This document shows positions 7,799 to 15,807 of a stretch of DNA of 64,000 nucleotides, piece after piece. Source of the DNA: Deltaproteobacteria bacterium (GTDB lineage Bacteria > Desulfobacterota > Syntrophia > Syntrophales > JACQWR01); assembly GCA_016209105.1 (NCBI GenBank), contig JACQWR010000004.1, positions 1-64,000 of the forward strand, given 5' to 3'. The notes under the pieces are model-generated. The model was not told the DNA's origin. It saw nothing but the letters and a program-made list of their open reading frames with translations, and did no database searches. The first letter of the stretch is position 1, and each line of letters begins with the position of its first letter. Position numbers and translations under genes: made by a program.

Positions 7799-8014
7799 AT
7801 GAAACTTACAGCAATCATCGAGAAGGAAGGCACAGGCTATGTCTCGTTGTGTCCTGAATTAGATATTGCAAGTCAAGGTGATACCATTGAGGGTGCAAGG
7901 GATAATCTTCAAGAGGCACTAGAGTTATTCTTTGAAACGGCATCTCCTGAAGAAATACAGCACCGACGTCATGGAGAAGTATTTGTCACGCAAGTTGAGG
8001 TTGCCGTTGGGTAA
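7799..8014 (+). CDS. hicB: HicB-family antitoxin
   Basis: This 71-residue protein has the HicB pattern: MKLTAIIEKEGTGYVSLCPE, an LDIASQG strand, then a helix GARDNLQEALELFFE. HicB forms a partly degraded RNase H-like fold that blocks HicA. The Shine-Dalgarno is GGAGGA before ATG 7799. There is no clear DNA-binding tail, so operator binding, if any, would need the complex. The order is antitoxin first, toxin second, with overlap. Confidence 0.88.
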   Translation: MKLTAIIEKEGTGYVSLCPELDIASQGDTIEGARDNLQEALELFFETASPEEIQHRRHGEVFVTQVEVAVG

Positions 8015-8228
8015 ACTGCTTATCCTCTCGGGCAAGGAAGTATGCGCCATTTTATCCCGACATGGCTTCACGGAAATTCGACAGCGGGGCAGTCATATCG
8101 TTATGCAGCGGCGGTTGCCTTATCGCACCATAACGGTTCCCGTTCCAAACCATACCGAAATTCGCATTGGAACTCTACAGTCTATAATCCGACAGTCTGA
8201 ATTGCCTCGCAGTGAATTTGAAGCGTAA
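8007..8228 (+). CDS. hicA: HicA-family mRNA interferase toxin
   Basis: This is a 73-residue double-stranded-RNA-binding-like toxin. LSGKEVCAILSRHGF and RQRGSHIVMQ (with the catalytic histidine) are characteristic, as is the end IGTLQSIIRQSELP. I chose TTG 8007, giving MGKLLILSG, because GAGG lies six bases upstream and family members begin at this point; the frame is open further upstream. It overlaps hicB by 8 bases. Confidence 0.88.
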   Translation: MGKLLILSGKEVCAILSRHGFTEIRQRGSHIVMQRRLPYRTITVPVPNHTEIRIGTLQSIIRQSELPRSEFEA

Positions 8229-8236
8229 TATTTTTT

Positions 8237-8341
8237 GCCCAACGAGGCAATACAGCCGATCGCTGACGCTCCGGCTGATTTCTGCGATTCCCGGCGACTG
8301 CGTCGCCGGGAATCGCGGCGCTGGCTTCGTCAAGTGCCTTG
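8237..8341 (+). repeat. attC-like left half fused to repeat B (copy B1)
   Basis: GCCCAAC (8237-8243), a perfect RYYYAAC, follows the hicA stop by 8 bases. It leads into CAGCCGatcGC / GCtcCGGCTG (8253-8277). Where a GTTRRRY box should come there is instead repeat B, a hairpin TTCCCGGCGACTGCG/TCGCCGGGAA plus TCGCGGCGCTGGCTTCGTCAAGT (in parts, 8285-8341). B recurs at 9081, 25014 (reverse) and partly at 26324 (reverse). Confidence 0.65.
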
Positions 8342-8386
8342 CCCCGGCGCCTTGCGCCCATCGGGCTGCGAATGTGAAAGAATTTC

Positions 8387-8414
8387 TTGACAAATGATCA
8401 GTTGATAGTACTAT
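8387..8414 (+). promoter_or_regulatory. Promoter and possible operator of the phd/parE pair
   Basis: TTGACA (8387-8392) is followed after 16 bases by TACTAT (8409-8414). AGTACT..AAGTAC, an inverted repeat overlapping and following the -10 (about 8407-8424), could be the binding site of the antitoxin, as these antitoxins normally autoregulate. The gene has its own AGGAGG at 8440. Confidence 0.55.
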
Positions 8415-8452
8415 TAAAAGTACAAGAGGAACAATTACAGGAGGTACAACCA

Positions 8453-8734
8453 ATGCCAAGCGCACCTAAAATTATACCCATTTCCGATCTTAGACAAAAC
8501 GCCAGCGACGTGGTGAAAAGTGTCTCGTCTTCGAGGGAGCCTGTTTTCATTACTCAGCGTGGAAGAGCAGCTGCCGTCATGGTTAGTATGGACGTCTATA
8601 AGAACGCACAGAACGAAATGGATATTTTGCGGTTACTGGCCAAAGGCGAGAAAGAAATCGCGGCAGGAATTGGCCATAAGCTCGATGACGTACTGAAAGA
8701 AGCCGACCGTTATCTTGAGGCTGCCAAACTTTGA
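8453..8734 (+). CDS. Phd/YefM-family antitoxin
   Basis: This is a 93-residue antitoxin. The N-terminal DNA-binding part is IIPISDLRQNASDVVKSV and VFITQRGRAAAVMVSMDVY, the usual Phd/YefM core. The C-terminal helix that clasps the toxin follows (HKLDDVLKEADRYLEAAKL). The start at ATG 8453 is supported by GGAGG eight bases upstream; the longer frame upstream overlaps the promoter. The stop overlaps the toxin start (TTGA). Confidence 0.88.
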   Translation: MPSAPKIIPISDLRQNASDVVKSVSSSREPVFITQRGRAAAVMVSMDVYKNAQNEMDILRLLAKGEKEIAAGIGHKLDDVLKEADRYLEAAKL

Positions 8735-9021
8735 GAATCTTATTTACGCCCACAGCGCGCCGCCAGTTTCTTGAAGCCATAGCCTATATTCATCGCGACA
8801 AGCCATCTGTAGCAGTGACTTTTCGCCAGAAGGTAGAGAAATCGTTGTCCCGTCTCAAGAAATTTCCCGAGTCGGGAAGAAAACTGCCGGAGTTTCCGGA
8901 ACTTCCTTTTCGTGAAGTTATCATAAATCCTTATCGTTTTTTCTATAAGATTAAGGATGATAGCCTGTGGATTGTGGCGGTATGGCATGGCGCCCAGTTG
9001 CCTGATGAACCTGAAAAATAG
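8731..9021 (+). CDS. RelE/ParE-family toxin
   Basis: This 96-residue protein starts at TTG 8731 inside the antitoxin stop. It has the ParE layout: LFTPTARRQFLEAIAYI at the N-terminus, FRQKVEKSLSRLKKFPESGRKLPE in the middle, and FREVIINPYRFFYKI then VWHG at the end. ParE members poison gyrase, RelE members cut mRNA. The sequence looks ParE-like, but the target is not decided by it. Confidence 0.88.
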   Translation: MRILFTPTARRQFLEAIAYIHRDKPSVAVTFRQKVEKSLSRLKKFPESGRKLPEFPELPFREVIINPYRFFYKIKDDSLWIVAVWHGAQLPDEPEK

Positions 9022-9022
9022 C

Positions 9023-9136
9023 GGATAACGAATCGCTGCACCGGATCGCGTCCCTGTGGCCCGCTCCCGGTGAGTTTTTTGATTCCCGGCGACTGCGTCG
9101 CCGGGAATCGCGGCGCTGACTTCGTCAAGTACCTTG
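9023..9136 (+). repeat. attC-like left half fused to repeat B (copy B2)
   Basis: GGATAAC (9023-9029, one mismatch from RYYYAAC) directly follows the toxin stop. CACCGG (9039-9044) pairs with CCGGTG (9067-9072) around an inner CGCG stem. Repeat B (9081-9136) then replaces the expected right box. It marks the end of the island: the next gene is on the other strand and looks like ordinary chromosome. Confidence 0.6.
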
Positions 9137-9137
9137 T

Positions 9138-9920
9138 TCACGCATTCAACATAGCGACGGCTTTTTTCAGAGATATGTCTTCATGGATCAACGCCCGCAC
9201 TGCTTTTATGAGCGGGATGGAACGGCTGCTTTGCCAAATGTTCCGCCCCATGACGATGCCCGCCGCGCCGCCGTCAAGGGCGCCGCGGATCATGGCGAGC
9301 GTATCTTCATCGGTCTCGCACTTGGGTCCGCCCGCTATGGCGATCGGCACGGGACAGCCTGCCGTAACGGAATCGAATTTTTCCGCCGTATAGTACGTCT
9401 TGACGATATCCGCGCCGTGTTCGGCCGCAACGCGTGCGCCGAGCGCGATGAACTTGGGGTCTTGCGCCTTTTCCTTGTCCTTGCCCACGCCGATAACGCC
9501 AATGAGCGGTATCCCCCAGCGCCGGCAGCCTTCGGCGACCCTCGACATGTGCTGCAATGTTTCGTGTTCGTTTGACGAGCCGATATACGCCGAACAGGCA
9601 ATCGCATCCGCCGACAGCGAAAGGAGTTCCTCAACGGAGGCCGCCGATAATTCGCGCGTTATATCAGGCCCGGCGATAGTGGCCGCGCCGCTGGCACGCA
9701 ATATGATGCCTTTTTTTCCGTTCGGTTTGTACACATGGGTAAAGATGCCCTTTGTCATCAGCCAGGCGTCGGTATATTGATCCAGCATCTCGAAAACCTT
9801 AGCCGGTTTTTCAATGCCCGTCATTGGGCCCAGGGCCATCCCGTGGTCAATCGCAATAATAAGACCTCGGCCCGTCTCGGGACTGAGGATTCTGGCAAGC
9901 CGGTTCTTTTTCCCTTTCAT
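9138..9920 (-). CDS. Class I aldolase of the DeoC/LacD (DhnA, ADTH synthase, LsrF) superfamily
   Basis: This 260-residue TIM-barrel aldolase has AIDHGMALGP near residue 24, the Schiff-base lysine in ADIVKTYY and phosphate-binding AIAGGPK and GIVMGRN loops. Relatives are archaeal-type fructose-bisphosphate aldolase, the 2-amino-3,7-dideoxyheptulosonate synthase of archaeal aromatic synthesis, and LsrF. I cannot choose between these. AAGGAG precedes the ATG. It is the last gene of a tight four-gene run, 11 bases after the dehydrogenase, so its substrate probably comes from that pathway. Confidence 0.8.
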   Translation of the reverse strand: MKGKKNRLARILSPETGRGLIIAIDHGMALGPMTGIEKPAKVFEMLDQYTDAWLMTKGIFTHVYKPNGKKGIILRASGAATIAGPDITRELSAASVEELLSLSADAIACSAYIGSSNEHETLQHMSRVAEGCRRWGIPLIGVIGVGKDKEKAQDPKFIALGARVAAEHGADIVKTYYTAEKFDSVTAGCPVPIAIAGGPKCETDEDTLAMIRGALDGGAAGIVMGRNIWQSSRSIPLIKAVRALIHEDISLKKAVAMLNA

Positions 9921-9931
9921 CGTGAATCTCC

Positions 9932-10960
9932 TTAATCAAAGATAATTATTGATTTCAACGCTGTCCCCTTTTTTACCCGCTCGACCGCATCAAGGATATC
10001 GTCCAGCCCGCACCGCACGGAGATAACCTGTGCAATGACGTCCGCCCTCTCGCGCACCAGACTGACAGCCTTCTTGAATTGGTCTAAAGACGCGGCAAAG
10101 GTTCCCGTCAGGATAATCTCGCCGTAATGCAGCCAGCGCGGGTCGAGCGTGATTGTTTTACCCGGCGGTGTTCCCCCGAATATGTTGAACACTCCGCCGT
10201 TTCTCACGAGAGGCAGATATTTTTCGATCACCTTCGTAAGGCCGACGGCGGCAATGACGCTATCCGCTCCGATGCCGGTAAGAGCGCGCACTTCTTTCAA
10301 TATGTCGTCCCTCTCGGTATTCAACGTAACGTCCGCCCCCACTTCTTTTGCCTTTGCGAGTCTTTGGTCATTGATATCAATAATAATGACCCGGCAGCCT
10401 CGGGCTTTAGAAACAATGGTGTGCAGCAATCCCAAGGGACCGCTGCCGATGATGAGAACGGTGTCCCCCGCTTTTGTCCCGCACTGCTCTGCCGCGGCGA
10501 TACAACAGGATGTGGGCTCGATCATGGCCGCCATATCAAAGGGCATGTCGTTAATAGCGATAATGCCTTTGAGCCGCACGATCTGGGCGGGCACGGCTAC
10601 ATATTCGGCAAATCCGCCGTCGGCGCCGTGTCCCAGGCCATAGGGTTTAAAACACAGGCTGTATCGTCCCTGCTTGCAGAAGAAACACTCCCCGCAGGCG
10701 GCGATGGGATAGACGGCAACCCGTTGATTTATGGTAAGACCCGTGACGCCTTCCCCAAGGGCTTCTATGGTGCCGGCAACCTCGTGGCCGAGGATGGTGG
10801 GCAATTCCTTGGGCAATCCGGAACCGCCGAGGATCTTCACATCGGTGGCGCAAACCCCGGAGGCCTTCACTTTGATGAGAACCTGACCGGCGCCGGGAAC
10901 GGGCGTCGGCACCTCGCTTATTCTAATGTCGTTTTCTCCGTAGACTACTGCAGCTTTCAT
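9932..10960 (-). CDS. Zinc-dependent medium-chain dehydrogenase (sorbitol/threonine dehydrogenase type)
   Basis: This 342-residue NAD(P)-dependent oxidoreductase oxidises or reduces a polyol or alcohol. Catalytic zinc ligands are in GVCATD and GHEVAG. The structural zinc loop is CGECFFCKQGRYSLC, with the usual four cysteines. The Rossmann segment is VLIIGSGPLGLL. Overall it resembles sorbitol, galactitol-1-phosphate and threonine dehydrogenases. The substrate is unknown. It lies 15 bases after the trpF-like gene in one operon. Confidence 0.85.
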   Translation of the reverse strand: MKAAVVYGENDIRISEVPTPVPGAGQVLIKVKASGVCATDVKILGGSGLPKELPTILGHEVAGTIEALGEGVTGLTINQRVAVYPIAACGECFFCKQGRYSLCFKPYGLGHGADGGFAEYVAVPAQIVRLKGIIAINDMPFDMAAMIEPTSCCIAAAEQCGTKAGDTVLIIGSGPLGLLHTIVSKARGCRVIIIDINDQRLAKAKEVGADVTLNTERDDILKEVRALTGIGADSVIAAVGLTKVIEKYLPLVRNGGVFNIFGGTPPGKTITLDPRWLHYGEIILTGTFAASLDQFKKAVSLVRERADVIAQVISVRCGLDDILDAVERVKKGTALKSIIIFD

Positions 10961-10975
10961 AAGGGCTTCACTCTA

Positions 10976-11650
10976 CTATGGTGCGGTTGATTTAAGGTTG
11001 TTGACGAGATTGCGTACTTTTTCAGGATCTTTTTTCCCTCGCGATGATTCCACGCCGCTGCACAGATCAATGCCGAACGGCCTGACTTCGGTTACCGCCC
11101 TTCGGACGTTCTCCGGATTGATGCCGCCGGCAAGAAAAACCGGCACGGATGCCGTCTTCACGATTGCCGCCGCCGCCTTCCAGTCCGCCAGCTTGCCGGT
11201 GCCGCCGAGCCTGGCAAACCCCTCGCTCGTATCAACACTGTCAATGAGCAGCGCGTCTATCCCGGCGCGGGTATAATCGTCGGGAGAGGCCTCTTCCGGA
11301 ATGACCGGGAGATGAACGGTCTTCCAAATCTGACATCGAACTTCGGATTTCATCTTTTTTACCATCTCCGGCGATTCATGACCCAGCAGCTGGATGGCCA
11401 AGGGATTTATTACTGCGGCGACCTCTTTGACTAATTCCAACTCCGGATCGCACAGCAGGATGACGGTCGGAATTGTTGATTCTTTCGCCAGTTCCGAGGC
11501 CTGCGGAAGCGTAAGGGTTCTTTCAGAAAAACCGACATTTACCAGAATCCCGCAATAGTCGGCGCCGGAATCTCCCACCAGCCGCACATCTTCGATATTG
11601 GTATTTCCGCATATCTTCAGGCGGGTTGGCGATGGCATGTCATTCTTCAT
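10976..11650 (-). CDS. Phosphoribosylanthranilate isomerase-like protein (TrpF family)
   Basis: This 224-residue (beta/alpha)8 enzyme has the TrpF hallmarks: LKICGNTN with the catalytic cysteine, LLIDSVD with the catalytic aspartate, GGTGKLADW, LAGGINPENV and SGVESSRGKKDPEK. TrpF converts N-phosphoribosylanthranilate to CdRP in tryptophan synthesis. No other trp gene is nearby. It overlaps the end of the RFA-P synthase-like gene, which also makes a phosphoribosylated benzene derivative. A role on that product is therefore possible. An ATG four codons downstream is an alternative start. Confidence 0.8.
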   Translation of the reverse strand: MKNDMPSPTRLKICGNTNIEDVRLVGDSGADYCGILVNVGFSERTLTLPQASELAKESTIPTVILLCDPELELVKEVAAVINPLAIQLLGHESPEMVKKMKSEVRCQIWKTVHLPVIPEEASPDDYTRAGIDALLIDSVDTSEGFARLGGTGKLADWKAAAAIVKTASVPVFLAGGINPENVRRAVTEVRPFGIDLCSGVESSRGKKDPEKVRNLVNNLKSTAP

Positions 11651-12629
11651 TTCTTAGTATATGCATCCCCGTATTGTTGGCTTTGGTCAGAATAGTCTCG
11701 CCGCCGCCGTGACTGTCAAGCCACTCATTTGCCTTTTGCTGGAGCGGGGAAAGGTCTTCGCCAAAGGCAAAAATCGCCGGTCCCCAACTGCTCATGCCCA
11801 CGCCTTTGCCGCCATTTTCCCTGAGGAACTGAAGGCTGTCTTTGAGCAGCTGTGTCTGAGCCCGGAGTTCAAAAACCTTGAAGCCGAGCGTTTGAAACTC
11901 TTCCATGGACCGGCCGAATGTTTCAAGATCATTCTCCGCGATAGCCGGCAGCATCTGCATAAGAAGAATGTGGCACATCTGTTGAACCTGCTGCAGGGGC
12001 ACCGGACATACTACTTTGAATAGGGTGACTTCCCGCAAACCGCTCATGCCTTCGCCGAGAGGAACCATAATCAGGATATCCCATGGGGGGAACTCCTGCC
12101 TGAAGAGAAGCGGAGGAGGATTGGCCCCGGCGGAAGCCGAAGAAGGCGAATAGCCGTGTTTGCTGTTCTTGTCTCGACGGAAGGCGTGACCGCCGTCCAG
12201 GAGAAAGCCGCCATATTGAGCTGCACCGACGCCGATGCCGGAGGTTCCGCCGCGCCCGACCAGAAATGCCTTTTCGGGGATCGTGGCCTCTATGCCATAT
12301 AATAGGCAAATACCGTGGGCCGCGCCGAGAAAGGTTTGCGTGGCGCTTCCGAGACCGACGTGAGCCAGTGGGCGTTCCAGTACCGTGACGTTCGCGCCGG
12401 GAAGCCGGTAGTGATCGCAAACATTCTTGACTGCTTCTCTCAGCCTCTCCGTGATTTCCGGTTCCGGTTCGCATTTGACATGAATCTTGTCGGATTTCTT
12501 TACTTCCACCGTTGTATGGGGAAAATCGAGGGCCAACCCGACGCCCCCGTCTATCCGGCCGATCTCGCCGTTCATATCAATAAGGCCAAAATGCAATCGC
12601 GATGGAGTCTTTATGATAACTTTTTCCAT
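11640..12629 (-). CDS. Beta-ribofuranosylaminobenzene 5'-phosphate synthase-like protein (GHMP fold)
   Basis: This 329-residue protein begins TPSRLHFGLIDMNGEIGRIDGG, in parts typical of RFA-P synthase. It has the GHMP glycine-rich loop AHVGLGSATQT and VGRGGTSGIGVGAAQYGGF. The family condenses PRPP with p-aminobenzoate in tetrahydromethanopterin synthesis of archaea and methylotrophs. Here no other methanopterin gene is visible. It is the first gene of the operon, preceded by AAAGGA. The aromatic acceptor is unknown. Confidence 0.8.
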   Translation of the reverse strand: MEKVIIKTPSRLHFGLIDMNGEIGRIDGGVGLALDFPHTTVEVKKSDKIHVKCEPEPEITERLREAVKNVCDHYRLPGANVTVLERPLAHVGLGSATQTFLGAAHGICLLYGIEATIPEKAFLVGRGGTSGIGVGAAQYGGFLLDGGHAFRRDKNSKHGYSPSSASAGANPPPLLFRQEFPPWDILIMVPLGEGMSGLREVTLFKVVCPVPLQQVQQMCHILLMQMLPAIAENDLETFGRSMEEFQTLGFKVFELRAQTQLLKDSLQFLRENGGKGVGMSSWGPAIFAFGEDLSPLQQKANEWLDSHGGGETILTKANNTGMHILRNEE

Positions 12630-12734
12630 AATTCTTAATCCTTTCCCCTTTCAATCCCTGTCGCGCGGGCGCGCGGCATTTTTTTGCGGCAAAGGGCCAG
12701 TCACGCTCGTGGAAAGTTACAATGATCAGATGTC

Positions 12735-12808
12735 GTCATATCGACCGGAGGGAGATATCTTTTAATAGCGCATATTCACTAAGATTTCTCGCTTTGCTCG
12801 AAATGACA
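12735..12808 (+). repeat. Dispersed repeat D, copy D1
   Basis: This runs from GTCATATCGACCGGAGGGAG to CTCGCTTTGCTCGAAATGAC. The ends are related inverted repeats (GTCATWTCG.. / ..CGAAATGAC). Similar copies are at 20047-20120, 55952-56024 and 61404-61478. The gene-free stretch 12630-13068 otherwise holds repeat E1 and no ORF I can support. Confidence 0.75.
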
Positions 12809-12926
12809 GAATTGTAAAGCCATTACGGTAACACGACATATAGTGGCCCCGCGTGTCGGCTTGCGCACTGTAAGGGAAAGGGATTTGTGTGTCAAGAAAA
12901 ATGACAAGGAGAGAAGGAGACCGTAA

Positions 12927-13062
12927 AGCTCTCCGTGAGCAAGCCGCGGAGAATCTTTGATTCTTAAGGAGCGGGAACGTTTAAACATTGAAGCTCCCCG
13001 CTCAGAGAGCGGGGCTTCCCCCGCGGCATGCCGCGGGGAATGCGCTCGCTAATGAATTCAAT
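12927..13062 (+). repeat. REP-like repeat E, copy E1
   Basis: Successive hairpins include GAAGCTCCCCGCTC..GAGCGGGGCTTC (12989-13018) and CCCGCGGCATGCCGCGGG, ending in AATGCGCTCGCTAATGAATTC. It lies just downstream of the lytic transglycosylase gene (minus strand) and could serve as its terminator. Relatives are at 35115, 46799 and 54080. Confidence 0.7.
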
Positions 13063-13068
13063 CTCAGA

Positions 13069-14025
13069 TTATCGCTTTGCGTGGGCGCCGCCGCGAAGCT
13101 TGTCGGCCACGGCAAGGATGGTGTTCACATACACGGTGCTGTTGTTGTATGCGAAGATGACCTTGCGCCGGTCTTCCCTGCCGATATGGGAATTCCAGCC
13201 GTGCTGACGCAGGTAATTGGCGATACTGTGAATGGCATCGGGGGTGACGAAGGGATCAACGCGTCCGTCGTTGTCCGCATCAATTCCAAAGGAAAAGATG
13301 TTGGAGGGCATGAACTGACAGAGTCCGATGGCGCCGTAGATCGAGCCTTTTATGTCGAGCGGATCTATGCCGCTCTTTCCGGCGTAGTTGAGCAGGGCCT
13401 TGAGTTCGTTATAAGCCCAGTCCGATTTTTTTCGGCACCAGGTCTGGGCGTAATCCTCACGGTCGGCTGTTATGATACCCCTGCCGATATAAGGCTTTAT
13501 GGTTTCCAGGTTTGCGGAAAGCGCCATGCTCGCCAGCCGGTTGAACACGATGGCCCCGCCCGTGCTCCTGCCGAGGCGCGTCTCCACCAGAAGGATTGAT
13601 ACGACAACTTCTCCGGGAACGCCATAGCCGGCGCTGGCTTCTTCCAGAATCGCCCTGTTCTCCCTCATGTAGGAGCGAGCCCGGGCAATCACCCGCTCGT
13701 TCATAAAGCTCCGGTAAACCCCATTGTGGTCGAGGGGGCCGGAAACGGAGGGCCGGGAAAGCTGGCTCCGGACGATACCGGCAATCTTGCCGGCCATGAC
13801 CGTCGGTTCGAATCTTACCTCAGGGCGGGAAAAGAGCATCCGGATGGTCTGCTCATTATAACCGTCGGCGACAAGCCGCTCGGCAAGCGGCTGCCAATTT
13901 GCCGATGCAATCCGGGGAACGGACCACTGAATACAAAAGATGAGGAAAAGCCAGAGCCACCAAGAAGCGCCGTATCCGGCGATTCTTTCCTTTTTTGAGT
14001 AAGGACATTCCCCCGACACGCCCAT
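13069..14025 (-). CDS. Lytic murein transglycosylase, MltB type
   Basis: This 318-residue periplasmic enzyme cuts the MurNAc-GlcNAc bond with formation of 1,6-anhydro-MurNAc. It has an N-terminal hydrophobic export segment (WWLWLFLIFCIQW). The catalytic glutamate is in LLVETRLG, and YGAIGLCQFMPSN and the EF-hand-like DADNDGRVD are MltB signatures. There is no lipobox, so it is probably soluble or anchored by the signal. ATG 14025 has GGAGG five bases upstream; a GTG two codons earlier overlaps that site. Neighbouring genes also act on peptidoglycan. Confidence 0.88.
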   Translation of the reverse strand: MGVSGECPYSKKERIAGYGASWWLWLFLIFCIQWSVPRIASANWQPLAERLVADGYNEQTIRMLFSRPEVRFEPTVMAGKIAGIVRSQLSRPSVSGPLDHNGVYRSFMNERVIARARSYMRENRAILEEASAGYGVPGEVVVSILLVETRLGRSTGGAIVFNRLASMALSANLETIKPYIGRGIITADREDYAQTWCRKKSDWAYNELKALLNYAGKSGIDPLDIKGSIYGAIGLCQFMPSNIFSFGIDADNDGRVDPFVTPDAIHSIANYLRQHGWNSHIGREDRRKVIFAYNNSTVYVNTILAVADKLRGGAHAKR

Positions 14026-14213
14026 GGACACCTCCGCATAGAATTGCTATCGGCTCGCGCGACCTGTTCCTTTAATGCATTTCGTTATTTATATAGCATG
14101 ATTGTAAATTGAAATACAAGAAAGAGATGACAAATAGTACGGTAACGGCAGCATATTTTCTTGCATTGTTTTTTCTCTTCACGTAAGTTTGTCATCCGCA
14201 AACAAACGTTACC

Positions 14214-14325
14214 GTGAAGCTCCACGCTCAGGGAGCGGGGCTTCCCGATAAGGAGTATTCATCTTCTTCATTGCGCCCCGTTACCCCGCCGTGAGGCGGG
14301 GCTTGCGGGGGCGCCCCCGGTCAAC
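14214..14325 (+). repeat. REP-like repeat F, copy F1
   Basis: Hairpins GAAGCTCC..GGGGCTTC and CCCCGCCGTGAGGCGGGG, then GCGGGGGCGCCCCCG and GTCA. The terminal module recurs at 38101-38150 and 63519-63568. The gap 14026-14331 contains this repeat and AT-rich sequence; the start of the next gene lies directly after it without a clear Shine-Dalgarno. Confidence 0.7.
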
Positions 14326-14331
14326 GTGCCC

Positions 14332-15807
14332 ATGAACAGGATAACGATTGTCGTTTCATTTCACGCTCAGCCCTGGTCAGAACAGGGACTACGGCAGTTT
14401 GCCGTCTCTCCGCTGACAGAAAAAGTTATTGTCCTTCACCAGGGGGAGTTCAGCGCCACCCTTCCTCTCTGCGAGGGGATGCGGTTGGAAGCGCCGGCTG
14501 CAGGCGCAACCCTGGATGCCATTCTCCAAAAGGCCAGCACCAAATACCTCCTGCTTGTCTCTGGCGATGGTGAAATAACGCTCGGTCCCAACGCACTGGA
14601 GCGGTTTGTGGATATCGCTGAATCAACGCGGGCGGGGATGGTCTATGCGGACTATCACGAAAGGCACGGGGGAGAACGTCGGGAACATTTCCTCAATGAC
14701 TACCAGGCAGGCAGCGTGCGGGACGGTTTCGATTTCGGGGCCATGATGCTTTTTTCCGTTCCCGCCGCGCGGGCCGCCCTCAAAAAATACGGCGCCATAA
14801 AGCAGTGGGGCTATGCGGGGCTCTACGACCTCCGACTCAAGATCTCCATAGACCACCCTCTGTTTCACATCCAGGAATTCCTCTACACCGGGATCGAAGC
14901 GGAAATGCCCGGAAACAACGGCGAGAGACATTTTGATTACCTCAACCCCCGCAACCGGGAACGGCAGCAGGAGATGGAAGAAGTCTTCACGGAACATTTG
15001 AAGAACATCGGCGCGTATTTGAAGCCCGGTTTAAAAAAAACGTCACCCCCTGCGCAATCCTTCCCGGTGGACATGAGCGTGGTGATCCCCGTCCGTAACC
15101 GTAAAAACACCGTGGGCGAGGCGGTGCACAGCGCCCTGACGCAGAAAACCGACTCCCCGTTCAACGTTATCGTCGTGGACAACCATTCCACCGACGGCAC
15201 CACCGCAATCCTGGAAAAACTGGCAACGGTTGAGTCCCGGGTCGTCCTTCTCCGTCCCGAACGGACGGATCTCGGCATTGGCGGATGCTGGAATGAAGCG
15301 GTATTTTCCGCGCACTGCGGCCGTTACGCGGTTCAGCTCGATTCAGACGATCTGTACAACAGCGACGGTGCGCTGCAGACAATCGTCGGCATGCTCCGTT
15401 CCGGCGAATACGCCATGGTGATCGGTTCCTACACCCTGGTTGATAAAGGCGGCAAGGAGATACCGCCCGGCCTTGTTGACCACCGGGAATGGACGGACAC
15501 AAACGGCCTGAATAACGCCCTGCGCATAGACGGGCTGGGCGCCCCGCGCGCCTTCAATACGGAAATACTGCGCACCGTGGGCTTCCTGAATGTCTCCTAC
15601 GGCGAAGATTACGCCGTGGCGCTGCGGCTTTCACGGGAATACCGCATCGGCAGAATTTTCGAATCCCTCTACCTGTGCCGCCGCTGGGAGGGAAATTCCG
15701 ATGCCGGACTTTCCCTCGCGCAGGCAAACCGCAATAACGCCTTTAAAGACAAGCTGCGCACCATAGAGATCATGGCGCGTCAGAAGATGAACAGGGGGAT
15801 CCTGTGA
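14332..15807 (+). CDS. Family 2 glycosyltransferase with a duplicated GT-A-like architecture
   Basis: This is a 491-residue protein. The first half (1-235) looks like a degenerate GT2-type domain. The second half is a clear GT2 domain: MSVVIPVRNRKNTVGEAV, VVDNHSTDGT and the DxD-type QLDSDD. It would transfer a sugar from a nucleotide donor to an unknown acceptor. ATG 14332 gives MNRITIVVSFH; a GTG two codons upstream is possible. Its TGA overlaps the start of the DUF4922 gene, so the two act together. Confidence 0.8.
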   Translation: MNRITIVVSFHAQPWSEQGLRQFAVSPLTEKVIVLHQGEFSATLPLCEGMRLEAPAAGATLDAILQKASTKYLLLVSGDGEITLGPNALERFVDIAESTRAGMVYADYHERHGGERREHFLNDYQAGSVRDGFDFGAMMLFSVPAARAALKKYGAIKQWGYAGLYDLRLKISIDHPLFHIQEFLYTGIEAEMPGNNGERHFDYLNPRNRERQQEMEEVFTEHLKNIGAYLKPGLKKTSPPAQSFPVDMSVVIPVRNRKNTVGEAVHSALTQKTDSPFNVIVVDNHSTDGTTAILEKLATVESRVVLLRPERTDLGIGGCWNEAVFSAHCGRYAVQLDSDDLYNSDGALQTIVGMLRSGEYAMVIGSYTLVDKGGKEIPPGLVDHREWTDTNGLNNALRIDGLGAPRAFNTEILRTVGFLNVSYGEDYAVALRLSREYRIGRIFESLYLCRRWEGNSDAGLSLAQANRNNAFKDKLRTIEIMARQKMNRGIL

